NCBI RefSeq assembly: GCF_014805625.2
Contig: NW_023998426.1
Span: 36,401 to 100,400, forward strand
DNA: 64,000 bases
Reading direction: 5' to 3'
From: Glossina fuscipes
Taxonomy: Eukaryota; Arthropoda; Insecta; Diptera; Glossinidae
The translations under genes and the position numbers were made by a program. The notes beneath the pieces were generated by a model, which saw only the letters and a program-made list of their open reading frames with translations, did not search any database and was not told where the DNA came from. Shown piece by piece: positions 50,154 to 61,264 of this stretch; position 1 is the first letter of the stretch, and each line of letters starts with the position of its first letter.

Positions 50154-53100
50154 TTTGCTTTTCTTTTCAATAATTTCAAAAAAATACACTGATCTTAACG
50201 GCGACGCATATAGAAATAAACTAAGTTTATATTTTGCTTATTATCTCACACTTTTACTATTTGTAATTGTTGTGTTTTATATTTAGTCTGCCTATGCTGC
50301 TACGCTGCTGTAATAGACACTCTGAGCATGAATTTCAATTAACACTTTTCTTGTTTATACTTAAGTATAAATCTTTGAGTTTATTCGATTCTAATTCTAA
50401 ATCAGAATTAACAGAATTTTCGCAATATGCGTAATAGTTAGCGACAATATATTGAACTCGATATATTAGGCTCATAAAAAGCATGCCCATCGAAACTTTT
50501 TCACGACTACATTCGAAATGCAGGGCAGAATTTTAAATCATTACTTAGTTAATGGTTGATAGGAGATTTGAGATTCGTTCTAAAGCTTCACAACTCGTTT
50601 ACTTGCACTCATTAAGGTGTCACTTATAACAAGCACGATGACGACAGAAGGCTCTTAAATTGTGGTCTTTATACAAGAAGGGCGGTGAATCTGTTAATCG
50701 AGAACATTGGGCTTAGACGGCTTACGGTCTGCTCTGCCTACAAATAGTGCAAAACGTATACTTTTTAAAATGCTACACTTTATGTGCACAACACGGGCCG
50801 GAAAAGCAACGAAAATCGCTACACTAATACTTAACCTAAAAGTGTGTGAATTTCTTCTACAAAGAAATTCGTCAGCCTTAAAACCGATCAACGGATCACG
50901 AAGTTGTACCACAAAGTGATATCGCCTTTCATTAAGTTTGCCACAAAAGCATGTTGCAGCAAAAAGCTAAGAATAAATTTTGAGTGTCGCTAAAACTTTT
51001 ACTGATCTGATCGGTGATCGCGCACTTTTGGGCGACAGTCCACAGTCAGGTCAAAGAACAACAAATCCTGATAACCTTCATCGTTTGCGATGCGAATTTG
51101 ACCTAGAGATGGATAACAAAACGGAAGTAAATACTCTCTCCTCTCATTTAACAGTGTACCTCCTTATTCATCAACATTTTACGAGAAAACACAATGTTCG
51201 ACATTCTCCGTTGCGTTTAATAGAAGCCAACAAAGTTCTAAGTTTATCCATAGCTAACTAATTTGATAATAAATTTGTCTGGTGGAACGTCTACTTCCAG
51301 GCAAATATACAGAACTCGCCGCTTGTAAATGAATTCTTCCCTAAAAAATAATAGCTCCTTATATTCCTTTTCTCATGTGAACAATTGTTTTTAATTAAAT
51401 TGAAGAACTCGTGCACACAATTCTAAGTTAAGGCAAGTGAACAATCCGATACCGGCAAAGTACATTCAGATGTAGAACGCCTTAATAACAGATAGGAAGT
51501 TATTAGTAAATGAAATAAATTCTAAAAAAGTTTCTAAGCGATTGGCTTGAAGTACTTTCAATCTACACTGAATAACATTTGATTCACATGCAGGGAAAGA
51601 CATCTTTAAGGTTCTACCATGAAATTAAGAGAAAAATGAATTAAGCCTAAGCATGGGCATAAATTTAAGCAATTTAATCTCTTTAGTAACAATTTCCGTC
51701 CGTTGACATGCTCACTTAAAACGGTTTAAATAATATGTGCCTGTGAGCCCTTGGAAAAAATTTGACATTCAAAGATTAGGAACTCAGCGCCTGAACCATC
51801 ATAAAGGATCGGGCACATTGTTCCCGAATATAGATTTCTCAAAACTCAGCTCACTATTTCGTAGAAAGCAGTTGAATTTTTTGGATATCATTAAGGAAAT
51901 TCAAAGAAGGATCTCCTAATGGCAAAATTCTGTGTTAAAACGATATTAGTTCAGATTGTCTATATATTTATAGAGCTGTATTTATATTTATGTTTTTTTT
52001 TTTTAAATTCCCCTGAAATTAAGATTTATGTTCAGTACTCTTCGACCCAAACAATTTGAAAAACCACACGTTTGCACAGCACACAGAGAGTATTAGAACT
52101 TAGGCAACCTATCCTATCGTGTACTTGGGAAAAAGGTCGTTTTAATTTGATGGACTGTTACTTCGATAAGAAAAGTCTGTCGGTCGTGAAGTAAAGCAAA
52201 TTCATTTCCTTTTCTTCATAGAACCTACAAGCACAAAACAACAACAACATAGTGTGCTTTATAAACCGAAATTATATAAATTGACTTATTCTGGTGCGAA
52301 TTAGACTATCTCCTTGAGACAATTAATTTATTGGGAGAAATGTGCATTCTACGCGAGTAGCCGAATAGGTACGAATCACTACTACCAAGTTAATGATCGC
52401 ATACTCAAATCCCAGTGCCGTAAAGTTCATTTTAACCGTAGCTATAGTGAATGCTCAGTCAGTAAAAGCATGCATTCACTAGGCTCCCTCTCTTTCGCTT
52501 TCATCGCTCCCTTCAAACCGGCACTGTGTTGCACGTACGACCCATATAATCACCGTCACCATACTAAAAAAAAAAAAAAATTAAAAAAAAAAGATTTGTG
52601 TACTCTTTAAAAATAATCACATAAACAGACCGCCAAGGTTTGGCGTTGAGCTTTTTTCCCTGAAATCAAGTTAAATCATCATCAGCTTGATGGCTTGAAA
52701 GCCGTTACGATTCGTACCCTCATTGCAATGAGAATTTACTTTTGTGGGCAGGCAATCAAGCATTAGCATTCAAGAAAAGAATTTTGTATTTAAATGTAAT
52801 GTTATTTAAAAACTCTTTACTCTCTCTCTCTCCTCTCCCTCTCTCTATCGCTTTCTTTTAAAGAGGATCATACAAATTTTCATAAATTACCAAAAAAAAA
52901 AGTGTTTTTCTCGTGTTTACAGTTTCCGACACTTCATTATGTGTGCGTGTGTTTGTGTGTATATATAACAATTTGCTTTCTTCTTTTTTTTTTTTTTATT
53001 CTATTCATTATTTGAAATATTTTCAATATTCAGTAATCCTTGAAAAGCCATAGACAAAACTTTCTCTAACGCAACGCAAATTGAAATCATTGAATGACTT

Positions 53101-53480
53101 ATGAATAGCAATTATTTAAGTGAAAAATGAATTTAACTACTGTGCAATCTAACGAAGAGACAAAGGATAAAAATACAAATCCGCTAAATAACCGGAAAAA
53201 GAAAATTGACTGAACATGTATAAACACAAGATAATAAAGTCAAAACGAGCACAAACCAAAAACAAACTTAAGTTATTTAAATCCTCTCGCATTACCAAAA
53301 CCAGTGAAAAAAAAAGAAATGTTAAAAACAAAAAGGATTTCTTTGCGTGGAAATGAGCAGAAAGAAAGGCAAAAAAAAAAGATGAAATTATGTTCGCCTT
53401 AATACGATTTCTGAGGCACCCAACGTGCAAAGAACGTGTACATGGCAACTGTGCACGTACAGGCTTCGAATAAAAATTTC
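50154..53480. other. Upstream of transporter; no gene seen
   Basis: The stretch includes the putative 5' leader and promoter of the transporter (minus strand). A TATAAAG lies at about 50667-50673 on the minus strand without a clear initiator. The rest is AT-rich with poly(T)/poly(A) runs (about 51992-52002, 52566-52590, 52985-52997) and a CT tract at 52820-52846. No further exon is recognised. Confidence 0.35.
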
Positions 53481-53639
53481 TAAACAGCGTTGGCGATTAT
53501 TTGCTCACAAAACCCAAGGTTGCAATCTACCATCTTTTCTTTTTTTACGACCAACCGCTCAGGAGATGCCGCTTGTTTGCGTAACACGGTGGCCAGGTGA
53601 GGAAAGAGCAAGAGAAGGGGTAGCGGCCATAGCCTAGCG

Positions 53640-53775
53640 GACGTGCATCCAATCAATAAATACACCTTCACGGACTCACTGTAACTACAAATAATGTAGA
53701 CTCTACCGCCTTGAGAGTTGAATCCGCGAATACCGACTGGGTAGTCCCCAGTTCTCATCTGCGCGGTACTAGCGT
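53640..53775 (-). mobile_element. SINE-like, tRNA-related fragment
   Basis: On the minus strand, GGACTACCCAGTCGG, then GCGGATTCAACTCTCAAGGC, then GGTAGAGTCTACATT contains a B-box-like GGATTCAACTC followed by the GGTAGAGT word shared with the SINE at 61.3 kb. On the plus strand just left (53620-53640), CCATAGCCTAGCGGACG resembles an A box, which may belong to a second, oppositely oriented head. No full tRNA fold is supported, so I do not call a tRNA gene. Confidence 0.35.
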
Positions 53776-53799
53776 TTGAAGATATTATGATATTATTCT

Positions 53800-54110
53800 T
53801 TTCGAAGTTGTTTGTCTTTGGGACGGCCCCTAGGAGAGTCTCGTGGTGTCTGTGGTTGCCCCCAATATCGCGGGAACATTAAATATTTGAGGTGTTAGGT
53901 AGGCCTCGCCTCCGCCAGTAGGAAGGGCATGCCGTGCACATGTCCTTGATCTGGAACTGCAAGGAGCCTCCCTGCTCCCTGTGGGACGTGAGTGACGTTT
54001 CACTCCGTGTGCCAGCGGGCACCGCAGGGTTGAGCCTTTCCGGCAGGCACCTGCGTTATACTCCCCTGAAACTACTTCTGTCTTTAAAGAGGTGTTGACG
54101 ACGGTATAAC
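53800..54110 (-). mobile_element. GC-rich island, probable retroelement fragment
   Basis: This piece is strikingly rich in G and C against an AT-rich background. Words include GCCAGCGGGCACCGCAGGG and GGAGCCTCCCTGCTCCCTG. One minus-strand frame reads QTPRDSPRGRPKDKQLRK, which contains an AT-hook-like R-G-R-P-K core, but stops occur nearby. The composition and the neighbouring SINE-like sequence suggest part of a transposable element (for example a gag-like ORF1 end). It could also be foreign or unrelated unique DNA. Confidence 0.4.
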
Positions 54111-55179
54111 TCTAACTTTACATTAGAACAAATTTATTGAAATGGCGAACGTTGCCTGTGCGTTTTAAATTTTAATTTTTCAACTAAAATTTTTATATTT
54201 TCCTTGGCGACAAGCAGTAGAACCTATTGACAAGCATCGGAGGACACTTTTGCTTTTCATACGTAAAGCATATGCTGAAATGTTGCAAACGCGTTAACAA
54301 AATTAATAAAATTTCAATCTGTTAATTGTGAAAAAATGCAAATTACATCACGAGGCGTTTTTGTCTAAACACAGAACCAGTAATCAGTGATGAAATGAAA
54401 AACATATTAAATTACTTTGTTTAACTGTAACAAACAATGGAGCGCTTGGTTACGAGAAATGCAAGCATTTCAACATTTACTGAATAATCTCTATATTGTT
54501 TGCAATGGACGTATAAAACGTTCAAAATATTTTACTAGTTTTTTTTTCTGTTTTCTTTTCTTTTCGTTTTTTTTTTCTTTTTTTTTTTGCTTTGCATTAA
54601 CGCCGAGACTTTCTCTTTACATCTTTAATAATAGTAGCAGCAGTGGTAACCGTAAGTGTGTTTAGCAGTTCGACTTGGGGCAAAAATAAATATGTGGTCA
54701 TAGAATGATTGATTATTAGTAAAACTTTTAAAGCATTTACTGCCAACAACTCAATCGAGTCAGTTAGTCTATGCATTTGCTGTTATGGCAAAATAAAAAC
54801 TTAAAGACAGCTTAACTCATCCGAACTCCGAAGCACGTTAATATATAATCATTATATTAAATGAAAGGCGAAAAAATATTTTCCTTTAGGGAAAAATATC
54901 TGCTTAACTGAGAGTAGAAAACTTACATTTTGCAAAGTTGTACAAATTGTTGGTACGATAACTACATAAATATGGATAGGTTTTTACAATCGCGAATAAC
55001 TTATTTCTCGAGGACTCAGTGGCAACACGATGTAATCGTCGTTCTTTATAATGAATTTCTTGACATTATTTCAACAACCTTTTCATATATCAATGCGATT
55101 TTATTGTTCAACAACCAAAGACATCCCTGCCTTACATCACCCTACAAATATTCCTAATGTGACTTATCAATATATGAAA
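54111..55179. other. No gene seen
   Basis: AT-rich sequence with T-rich tract 54540-54590. ORFs are short and of biased composition, and no conserved block is recognised. Confidence 0.4.
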
Positions 55180-55340
55180 AGTGATCGAAAAAGTCGTCTA
55201 AACCAAACCATTTTCAATGCCCAATGTGCCAAATTTCATCAAAATATCTCAAATGTTACGACCTGTAGGTTAAACAGAAGAAAACAAGACGGACAGACGG
55301 ACAGACAGAGTCCAACCAAATTGTATAACAACAGGTAAGT
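55180..55340 (+). repeat. Dispersed GACGGACAGAC repeat, plus copy
   Basis: GCCAAATTTCATCAAAATAT, then CTCAAATGTTACGACCTGTA, then ACAAGACGGACAGACGGACA. It matches the end of the copy at 18150-18500 and the inverted copy at 55640-55900. This is the body and end of a high-copy interspersed repeat of flies. Confidence 0.75.
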
Positions 55341-55639
55341 CTATCTCAAGACCTTGGTGGGATTACATACATCCGTACAAACATAACATACGCTTGTGCC
55401 ACAAGTGGTATAGAGTACAAAAAGGAAATTTGAACCAAGTCTTCCACAAGAAGAAATGCATTCTTTAATTCTTCTGCTAAGCATACTTTATAGCTTATAT
55501 CATGTCTGAGAGACAGCGTTTTGAAAAAGCAAAAAGAAAACCAGAGAAGATTCTTTTCATATATCTGCCTGATGGTTGATCTTTTTTTCCTTTATGGTAT
55601 TTTCAAGAAAATCTTTTTCCTTTTGTATCCTAAACCACT

Positions 55640-55930
55640 TGTAGTACAAGGTATATTAAGTATATGCGGACGTATGTAACACCCAGAAGGGCTTAAGATA
55701 ACTCCACTCATCTGCCTTTCCGTCTGTCTGTTTGTCCATCTATTTCTTTGTCCGTCTGTCTGTCTGTCCGTCTGATATCAGTCAATGACGATTTGTATTC
55801 AAGCTACAGGTCGCAATTCTTGAGGTATTTTCATGAAATTTAGTACACTGACGTATTTTGATCTAAGGGTGAAAGCTGTGGATAATGATTTGGGTCGGTC
55901 CACGTTTTCGACCGCCATATAATGTCTTAC
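55640..55930 (-). repeat. Dispersed repeat, inverted copy
   Basis: GTAACACCCAGAAGGGCTTA is followed by repeated GTCTGTCTGTCCGTCTG and CTACAGGTCGCAATTCTTGA, then TTTTCATGAAATTTAGTACA. It is the reverse complement of the arrangement at 55180-55340, so the two copies face each other across about 300 bp and form a local inverted repeat. Confidence 0.75.
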
Positions 55931-56569
55931 TTTGACAACTCGTAACATGGGAGAAGTTGGAATTTTCACAATTTTTTGACAAAAGTGGCTAAGTAAATAG
56001 TCTTTCGTCATTTTAAATTGGTATTGGGTGGGGCAATATAGGGGAAACTGAAGTTCATATGACGAAAAGGTTAATTTTTAATGCTTCATGATGAAAGCCA
56101 GATTACAATAGTAATGTAAGACAAAAAAATGCACCAATTACCAAAATTGATCTCTTATAGGGCAGAAAAGTCTACATTTTAAAATGTTATAATGAAACTC
56201 AACCCGTAATAGTAATTTAAGATAACAAACATTCACTGTACTAAATTTGGACCAGCTGCGCCTATTTTTGAATTCTACCCTCTATAAACAATTTGCACGA
56301 AAATATTTGCCTTTTAAGACAGAAAGGTCCGAAAGCCCAATTTTGAAGATGTTGGGCACAACCATTCCTACAGCAAGTAAGCCTTTATTCGCAGAGAGGT
56401 CTTTAATACACAAATATTCCGGGGTTTAATATATATTTCCGTAGTAGTAACTGCATATAAAAACATGGTACAATTTTTGTGTTATATGTTAAATATACGG
56501 ATTGTGTTAGTCAATTCGGTGTAGGGTGTTTAACGGTCAGTCTAGATCAACTTTGATATTTTCATTTCT
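55931..56569. other. No gene seen
   Basis: AT-rich unique-looking sequence after the dispersed repeat. The flanking repeat may extend into it. No coding signal. Confidence 0.35.
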
Positions 56570-56730
56570 TATTATTATTATTGTTAGTTTAACCGGAGAT
56601 ATAAATTCTGCGTCTAATATCTTATAGCAGTGGCATCTAAGATTATCGTCTTTATTGAAAAGTCTAATGCACTTCAGATTTGAATCAAAGAGCGTTGTGT
56701 TGTTTCCCTACGCGGCCACGCAGGCGTATT
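56570..56730 (-). mobile_element. SINE copy, tRNA-like head and (AAT)n tail
   Basis: On the minus strand, an A-box-like GTGGCCGCGTAGGG at about 56717 is followed by a B-box-like TTTGATTCAAATC at about 56687. The body TTTTCAATAAAGACGATAAT, then TTAGATGCCACTGCTATAAG follows, and a terminal (AAT)n run (plus-strand 56571-56583). The order of blocks and the tail match the copy at 61265-61455. Pol III-type internal promoters and a simple tail define a tRNA-derived SINE. Confidence 0.6.
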
Positions 56731-58354
56731 CCCTTTTATTATTTTCTTAATTTACTTGGTTAAGGAGCTTCAGTTGAAAATGGAGTGATCGTAGTGGTCA
56801 ACTTTAATATATGGCTTAGTTTTCCTTAGCATATTGTGTACTATTCACACACTAAGGCGAATTTTTGAATGGTATTCAAAGCATTCTCAAAACCCCGCAT
56901 TATGGAAAATGTGCTTATAATTGCCGTCTAAAAGAACGGCACTTTAAATAAATTGAGAAGCCGTAAGGAAGAAATTTTTCTTGTCAGGGCGATCCCGTGC
57001 TCATTACGTCGCCTTATGAGCATACACTTAGCAGAAAAACATGGACTTGTACAGAGACAATTTTTATAGATAAGATCGCTTTAAGTTTCTGTGGATGTAT
57101 GTAATGCCAGTCATTCAGTATCACTTTCTAAACGGATTGAGTTGCAACATAATGTTGCGGTCAAGTCGTACTTTTCAAGTTACTTTGCTAATATATGTCG
57201 CATAGAGAAGTTTTTAGGCAAACAATGGCAGCTCAGTGGAATTGAAGAATTTTTACGACCGCTTTATATAGAACGATTTATTTGCCAAAATCGCAACAAG
57301 CAAAAATCAATGATTACATTGGTATACTGTACATTTACGGGAAATTTTTGGAAGAAATAAAACCATTTCTGACCTTCTGCCATATAAACGTTCTTATAGA
57401 AAATGCTGCTCTATATGACAAAAATTCGATGTCTAGTATTTTGTGCTAAAAAAGAGAAAAGTGGCTTAGCGTACACACGCGACTGTGTCAAACTCAGATC
57501 TCAAACTGAAGATGAATTTTATTTGGCAACAAAATGTAGTTTTTAATATTTTATAACGAAAATAGGTAAACAATTGTTTTCGGTGATATTCGTTAGTTAT
57601 TCAATGTTCGGCCCTGTTCGGCAATCAATTATCAACGCGAACAGCCGTGAGTTTATAGTTGTGTTGCAGGCAAAAGGTCATCGTCTTCGACAATGCATTA
57701 AAAGCAACTTCTTTACTACGATATGATGACGGCAAACAAATTTTCTTACGAGGTCAGATGGCATCAATTTTAAGGCATGTTTGCCATTTGCATTTGCTAA
57801 TCAGCTCAGGTGCGTTTAATTAGACCTTCGTATAAGGCAATAGCAAAAATACGGACGTTTTTCGGACGTCGCCCCGACCATAACAGTCCGTTATTTTGGC
57901 TTCAGTACCACTATCATCTTCATTATTATATTTGATGTTGCTTCTGAGCTCACACATTGCATTAGCAATCAAAATATGGCAAAAAGAATACACGAGTTTT
58001 AAAGTGCAACGACATAGCCTCGAAGTTATTTAATGCAAATGCTACCTCAGGAAAAGTGACTTGAGTGGAGAAGTGTTAAAGGGGGCTACTTAGATAGATA
58101 TCTTTTTAATAACCATTTCATTCTCTTCAAATTTTCCTAGAAATTTCATTGTGTATTTGGTTTTATTTTACGTCAAAATTTATAGCATAACCTAGAGTTA
58201 TTGATCAAACCACAAACTTTACTCGTAATACTAAACTTAAAAAGCTGTCCACAACCGTTTTAATTCCAACTGAAAGACCATGAATACCATAAGGAGATTT
58301 ACGGAGATAAAATTAAAATTTTTCATTTACCTAGACATAATGATCACTTGAGAA
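56731..58354. other. No gene seen
   Basis: No conserved exon is recognised. A short direct repeat, CGGACGTTTTTCGGACGTC, is at about 57853-57871, and a G/C-richer stretch at 57590-57900 is unexplained. The 89-codon plus-strand frame at 57091-57360 has no recognisable motif. Confidence 0.35.
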
Positions 58355-58570
58355 ATGAGTCTGCAGACCCAGCAGTCTCATCTTTGCCAACTTACACTGG
58401 AAAGTTTCGACCTTCGCAAGTGTATTAGAAAATAATGTTAAAGAGAGAATTACTGGAAGAAACCGACAGTGCTACCATCCACGCCACTCGTATGATAACG
58501 ACTATCTTTTTCCATTTGCAAACGTGGACGAAATCTTACGAATTAAAATATACTTTGTGAATACCGAAAT
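58355..58570 (+). pseudogene. Decayed copy related to the ORF family
   Basis: Starting at the ATG at 58355, the frame ends in TLESFDLRKCIRK before a stop, resembling EELRLRRTCRK of the arms. After a frame change, MLKRELLEE resembles KAKLRLTED. At 58490-58545 the frame gives YDNDYLFPFANVDEIL, which resembles the NDDYHYKFDFAALDEIL module at residues 74-90 of the 278-aa member. Two separate family blocks in the right order, with stops and frameshifts between them, point to an old pseudogene of the long form. The similarity is modest and rests on reading by eye. Confidence 0.5.
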
Positions 58571-58711
58571 CTTTCGCTCGATTTCCAAAATCTTGAATTT
58601 TTTCCTTTAGTCTAAAATAATGAAATCTTTTACGGCACCTGGTGATAAAAGCATCAAAAATAATTATTCGCGTTTGCCAACATTTTGGAATTTTCGCCAT
58701 TAATTAGATTA

Positions 58712-59144
58712 TTGGGTGTTCGGAAAGTAATTTCTTCTCGTTTTTTTTTTTTTTGGTCATAATAAAACACATAGTTTTTTGATATGGATGTCGGTCGAAT
58801 TCGAAAAATTTAACATCTCGGCGATCTCGCGAGTTGTTATTATTGGCATCAGTCAATGCCGCTATTTTGTCGTCATCAAGTCAAATAGGCCTTTCAGAAC
58901 ATGATGCACCTTCAAGACCAAAATTGTAGGATCAAAATTTTGCAAAGCAGCCTTCCGTTCTGTTAATCCATTTTCTCCACAAACAACATAGGAGAATTCT
59001 TTTCTTGCTTTAATCAATGGATTTTTTCACAAGCAAACTATGCTGTGTAATAATTATGTGGCTTAAAGGCGAAGCTGACTGTGAAAAAGTATAATAAAGT
59101 CCACTGTTGGAAAAAAAAACCCAATTACTTTCCGAACTACCTAA
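58712..59144 (-). mobile_element. Internally deleted mariner element
   Basis: Terminal inverted repeats are TTGGGTGTTCGGAAAGTAAT at the left and, in reverse complement, TTAGGTAGTTCGGAAAGTAA at the right end, near 59121-59144. On the minus strand the interior encodes the N-terminal part of a mariner transposase in broken frames: FAKF, LEGASCSERP, LDDDKIAALTDAN, then TTREIAEMLNFSNST. The last is the second helix-turn-helix of the DNA-binding domain. The whole catalytic DD34D half is missing, leaving a 433-bp non-autonomous copy with stops. A TA lies next to the left end; the right boundary is less clear. Confidence 0.85.
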
Positions 59145-59757
59145 TTTTATTACATATTTACACTTCGTAATGGGATTTTATTTTTTTAAATGTATGTAAT
59201 ATTACTCGACAACAATTTTATGATCGAAACATTTTTCATTGCAAAGTAAGAAAAACGCATAGTTTATCGACAAAACCTTTCGTTACTCGACAGGTATAAG
59301 CCGGAAACGCAACAACTTAAGTTTACTCGATTCAGAATACAATAAAACGACCTCTGATTTGATATTTAAGAATAACCTGAATTTTGAAAATTTTTGGAAA
59401 AACATTAACGAGCTTCCACCAATTGGGACTATTTGATCTCCAGCAATTTATGTCATAATAATAATCTGCGTAATAATCTGGGTAACTTTGTGCACAGGCA
59501 ACCATTTATTTCTTCGTATTTCTTAAGAGAAATTAAATATTTTCAAAAAAAAAAATTATACCTTTCAATTACTTTACTAATTATATTTTACCTAATTAGT
59601 ATAATGATCATGAAAAAGGGAAAAGTAAGAGATTTTGAAACAAACCCCTATTCAATATTAAAGTCGGAACAGGTATCAAGTTTCAATAGCATAAAAGCAG
59701 ATGGGCTTTATGAAACGTCGTTAGTTTCTACTTACGACAATCCATAGGAAGGTGAAA

Positions 59758-60090
59758 ATGTCTCCTCCGAGTATTGCTTACACGATATTTTCACATATAG
59801 CAGCGTTACGGGAACGACGAGTTGATCACAGCCTATTAAGAACAAAACTTCAGCTAACTGAAGAATTAATCAAGAAAAATATGAGCATGATTAACATCCC
59901 AGCTGAAGTTACTATTTGCGCCGTCCGTGAAATTAGTTTTCGCGATGATTTAGTGAAACAAATCGAATCTGAAGAGCAGAAAAAAGCCGTCAACATTATG
60001 ATGGAAAAATTTAAGTTGGCAAGAATACCGTGTAACAGGCAAGATTGCGCCTGTAAATCAAGAGCGCAGACAGAAAGGACACTTGCTTGA
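59758..60090 (+). CDS. Diverged family member, 110 aa
   Basis: The ATG at 59758 gives MSPPSIAYTIFSHIAALRER and continues with LRTKLQLTEELIKKN, matching the family N-terminus in block order and spacing; the open frame just upstream has only a GTG. The middle (REISFRDDLVKQIESEEQKK) parallels the FAEMLYKEKLEYQIICDQEK region of the arm copies. The end has Cys residues (CNRQDCACKSR). A basic stretch (RERINDQLRN, CKKKRIKKTN) continues in the +1 frame from 60083, overlapping the stop. This suggests that the original C-terminus was longer and basic, as in the 278-aa member, and was cut by a frameshift. AATAAA is at 60178. It may be functional or an early pseudogene. Function unknown. Confidence 0.55.
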   Translation: MSPPSIAYTIFSHIAALRERRVDHSLLRTKLQLTEELIKKNMSMINIPAEVTICAVREISFRDDLVKQIESEEQKKAVNIMMEKFKLARIPCNRQDCACKSRAQTERTLA

Positions 60091-61264
60091 CATTAGAGAA
60101 AGAATAAACGATCAACTAAGAAATTGTGATTGTGAAATTAATAAGGATCGGATAAGGTTAAAATGTAAGAAGAAACGAATAAAGAAAACAAACATTGTTA
60201 TTATCTTGTTTTTATTAGTATTGCACTCCAGCTTAAGAATTTCAGTAAATCTTGGTACTTTGCTGTGAGCGGGCCTTATGAAACGTTCGTCAAGCCTTCG
60301 TCGATACCTATTTCCGGAGATAGCCGCTAGTATACACACCATGTAATAGGACGTTCGAGACGAATCTTCACATAATCTTTACAAACTAGTATCCTACATT
60401 GTTCGAGTGCCATGTGACAGAGTTATGTTCAGTGTAGATCGCTTTTCCATACAAAAAAAAAAAAGAAACGGATTGCTTTTTAAATTAAAAAATTTCTTTC
60501 TCCCGCTGAAGGATGAATTTTGTTTTTCTCTCTTTGAAAGGCAATACACAAATTAACAGCAGTATCTTTGGCACTCTTTTAAATTCATGGATCTAATTTA
60601 TGTTGGGAAAAAAGTTATGTTCGGTTTACTTCGCATTCGCTTATACAAGGTTTGAAACGCGTTTAGGACTTTCTTTAATAAATTCGGTTCAGTAAATAGT
60701 TAGAACGATTGCGTTTTCTTAGCTACTAATCACGAAATGAAACACTTTGTCCGAAATATATTTTTAATTCAGTCACAGAATGGAGAAAATTTGCTTTATA
60801 TTTATTTTCGTACCCACAACATCTTTACATAAAGATGCTTCACTTGCCAAATCGATTAACTCTATTTTTGGAATTTCATTGAATTTTAACATCAAAGCAC
60901 TTTGTTAGGAATTTCTCTAATAATAAGTATTAACACCACTAAATGACAGAATCATTTTGGCCACTGAATAATAAATAATTTATTGATAACATTTTCTCAT
61001 TTTTCTCAACTTCTTGTTTTAATTTTGGGTACATATACCTCATATACTTGTCCGAAGTAACTTTCAATTGTTCTGTAAGATATCGTTAGGTGTATGTCAA
61101 AGTGGAAAAGAATGCAGCAAAAATTAAGGGAATTAATAAGATAACTTGGAATGAAAATATAGTAAGCTAAGAAACAATTAGAAAGTGATTTGCAAGATTT
61201 CGTGCCAAAAATTGTTATCCTGACCCATATCCAACAAAAGCAATCCAGTAGATGATATTAAACT
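60091..61264. other. No gene seen
   Basis: Contains the out-of-frame basic tail of the preceding family member (to about 60185), then AT-rich sequence with no recognisable coding block. Confidence 0.35.

Noticed and set aside
59433..59747. A 104-codon ORF with a membrane-like segment upstream of the 110-aa member, as a possible bicistronic partner
   Set aside because: The frame opens at TTG and the only ATGs are late, after the hydrophobic segment. There is no recognisable similarity.
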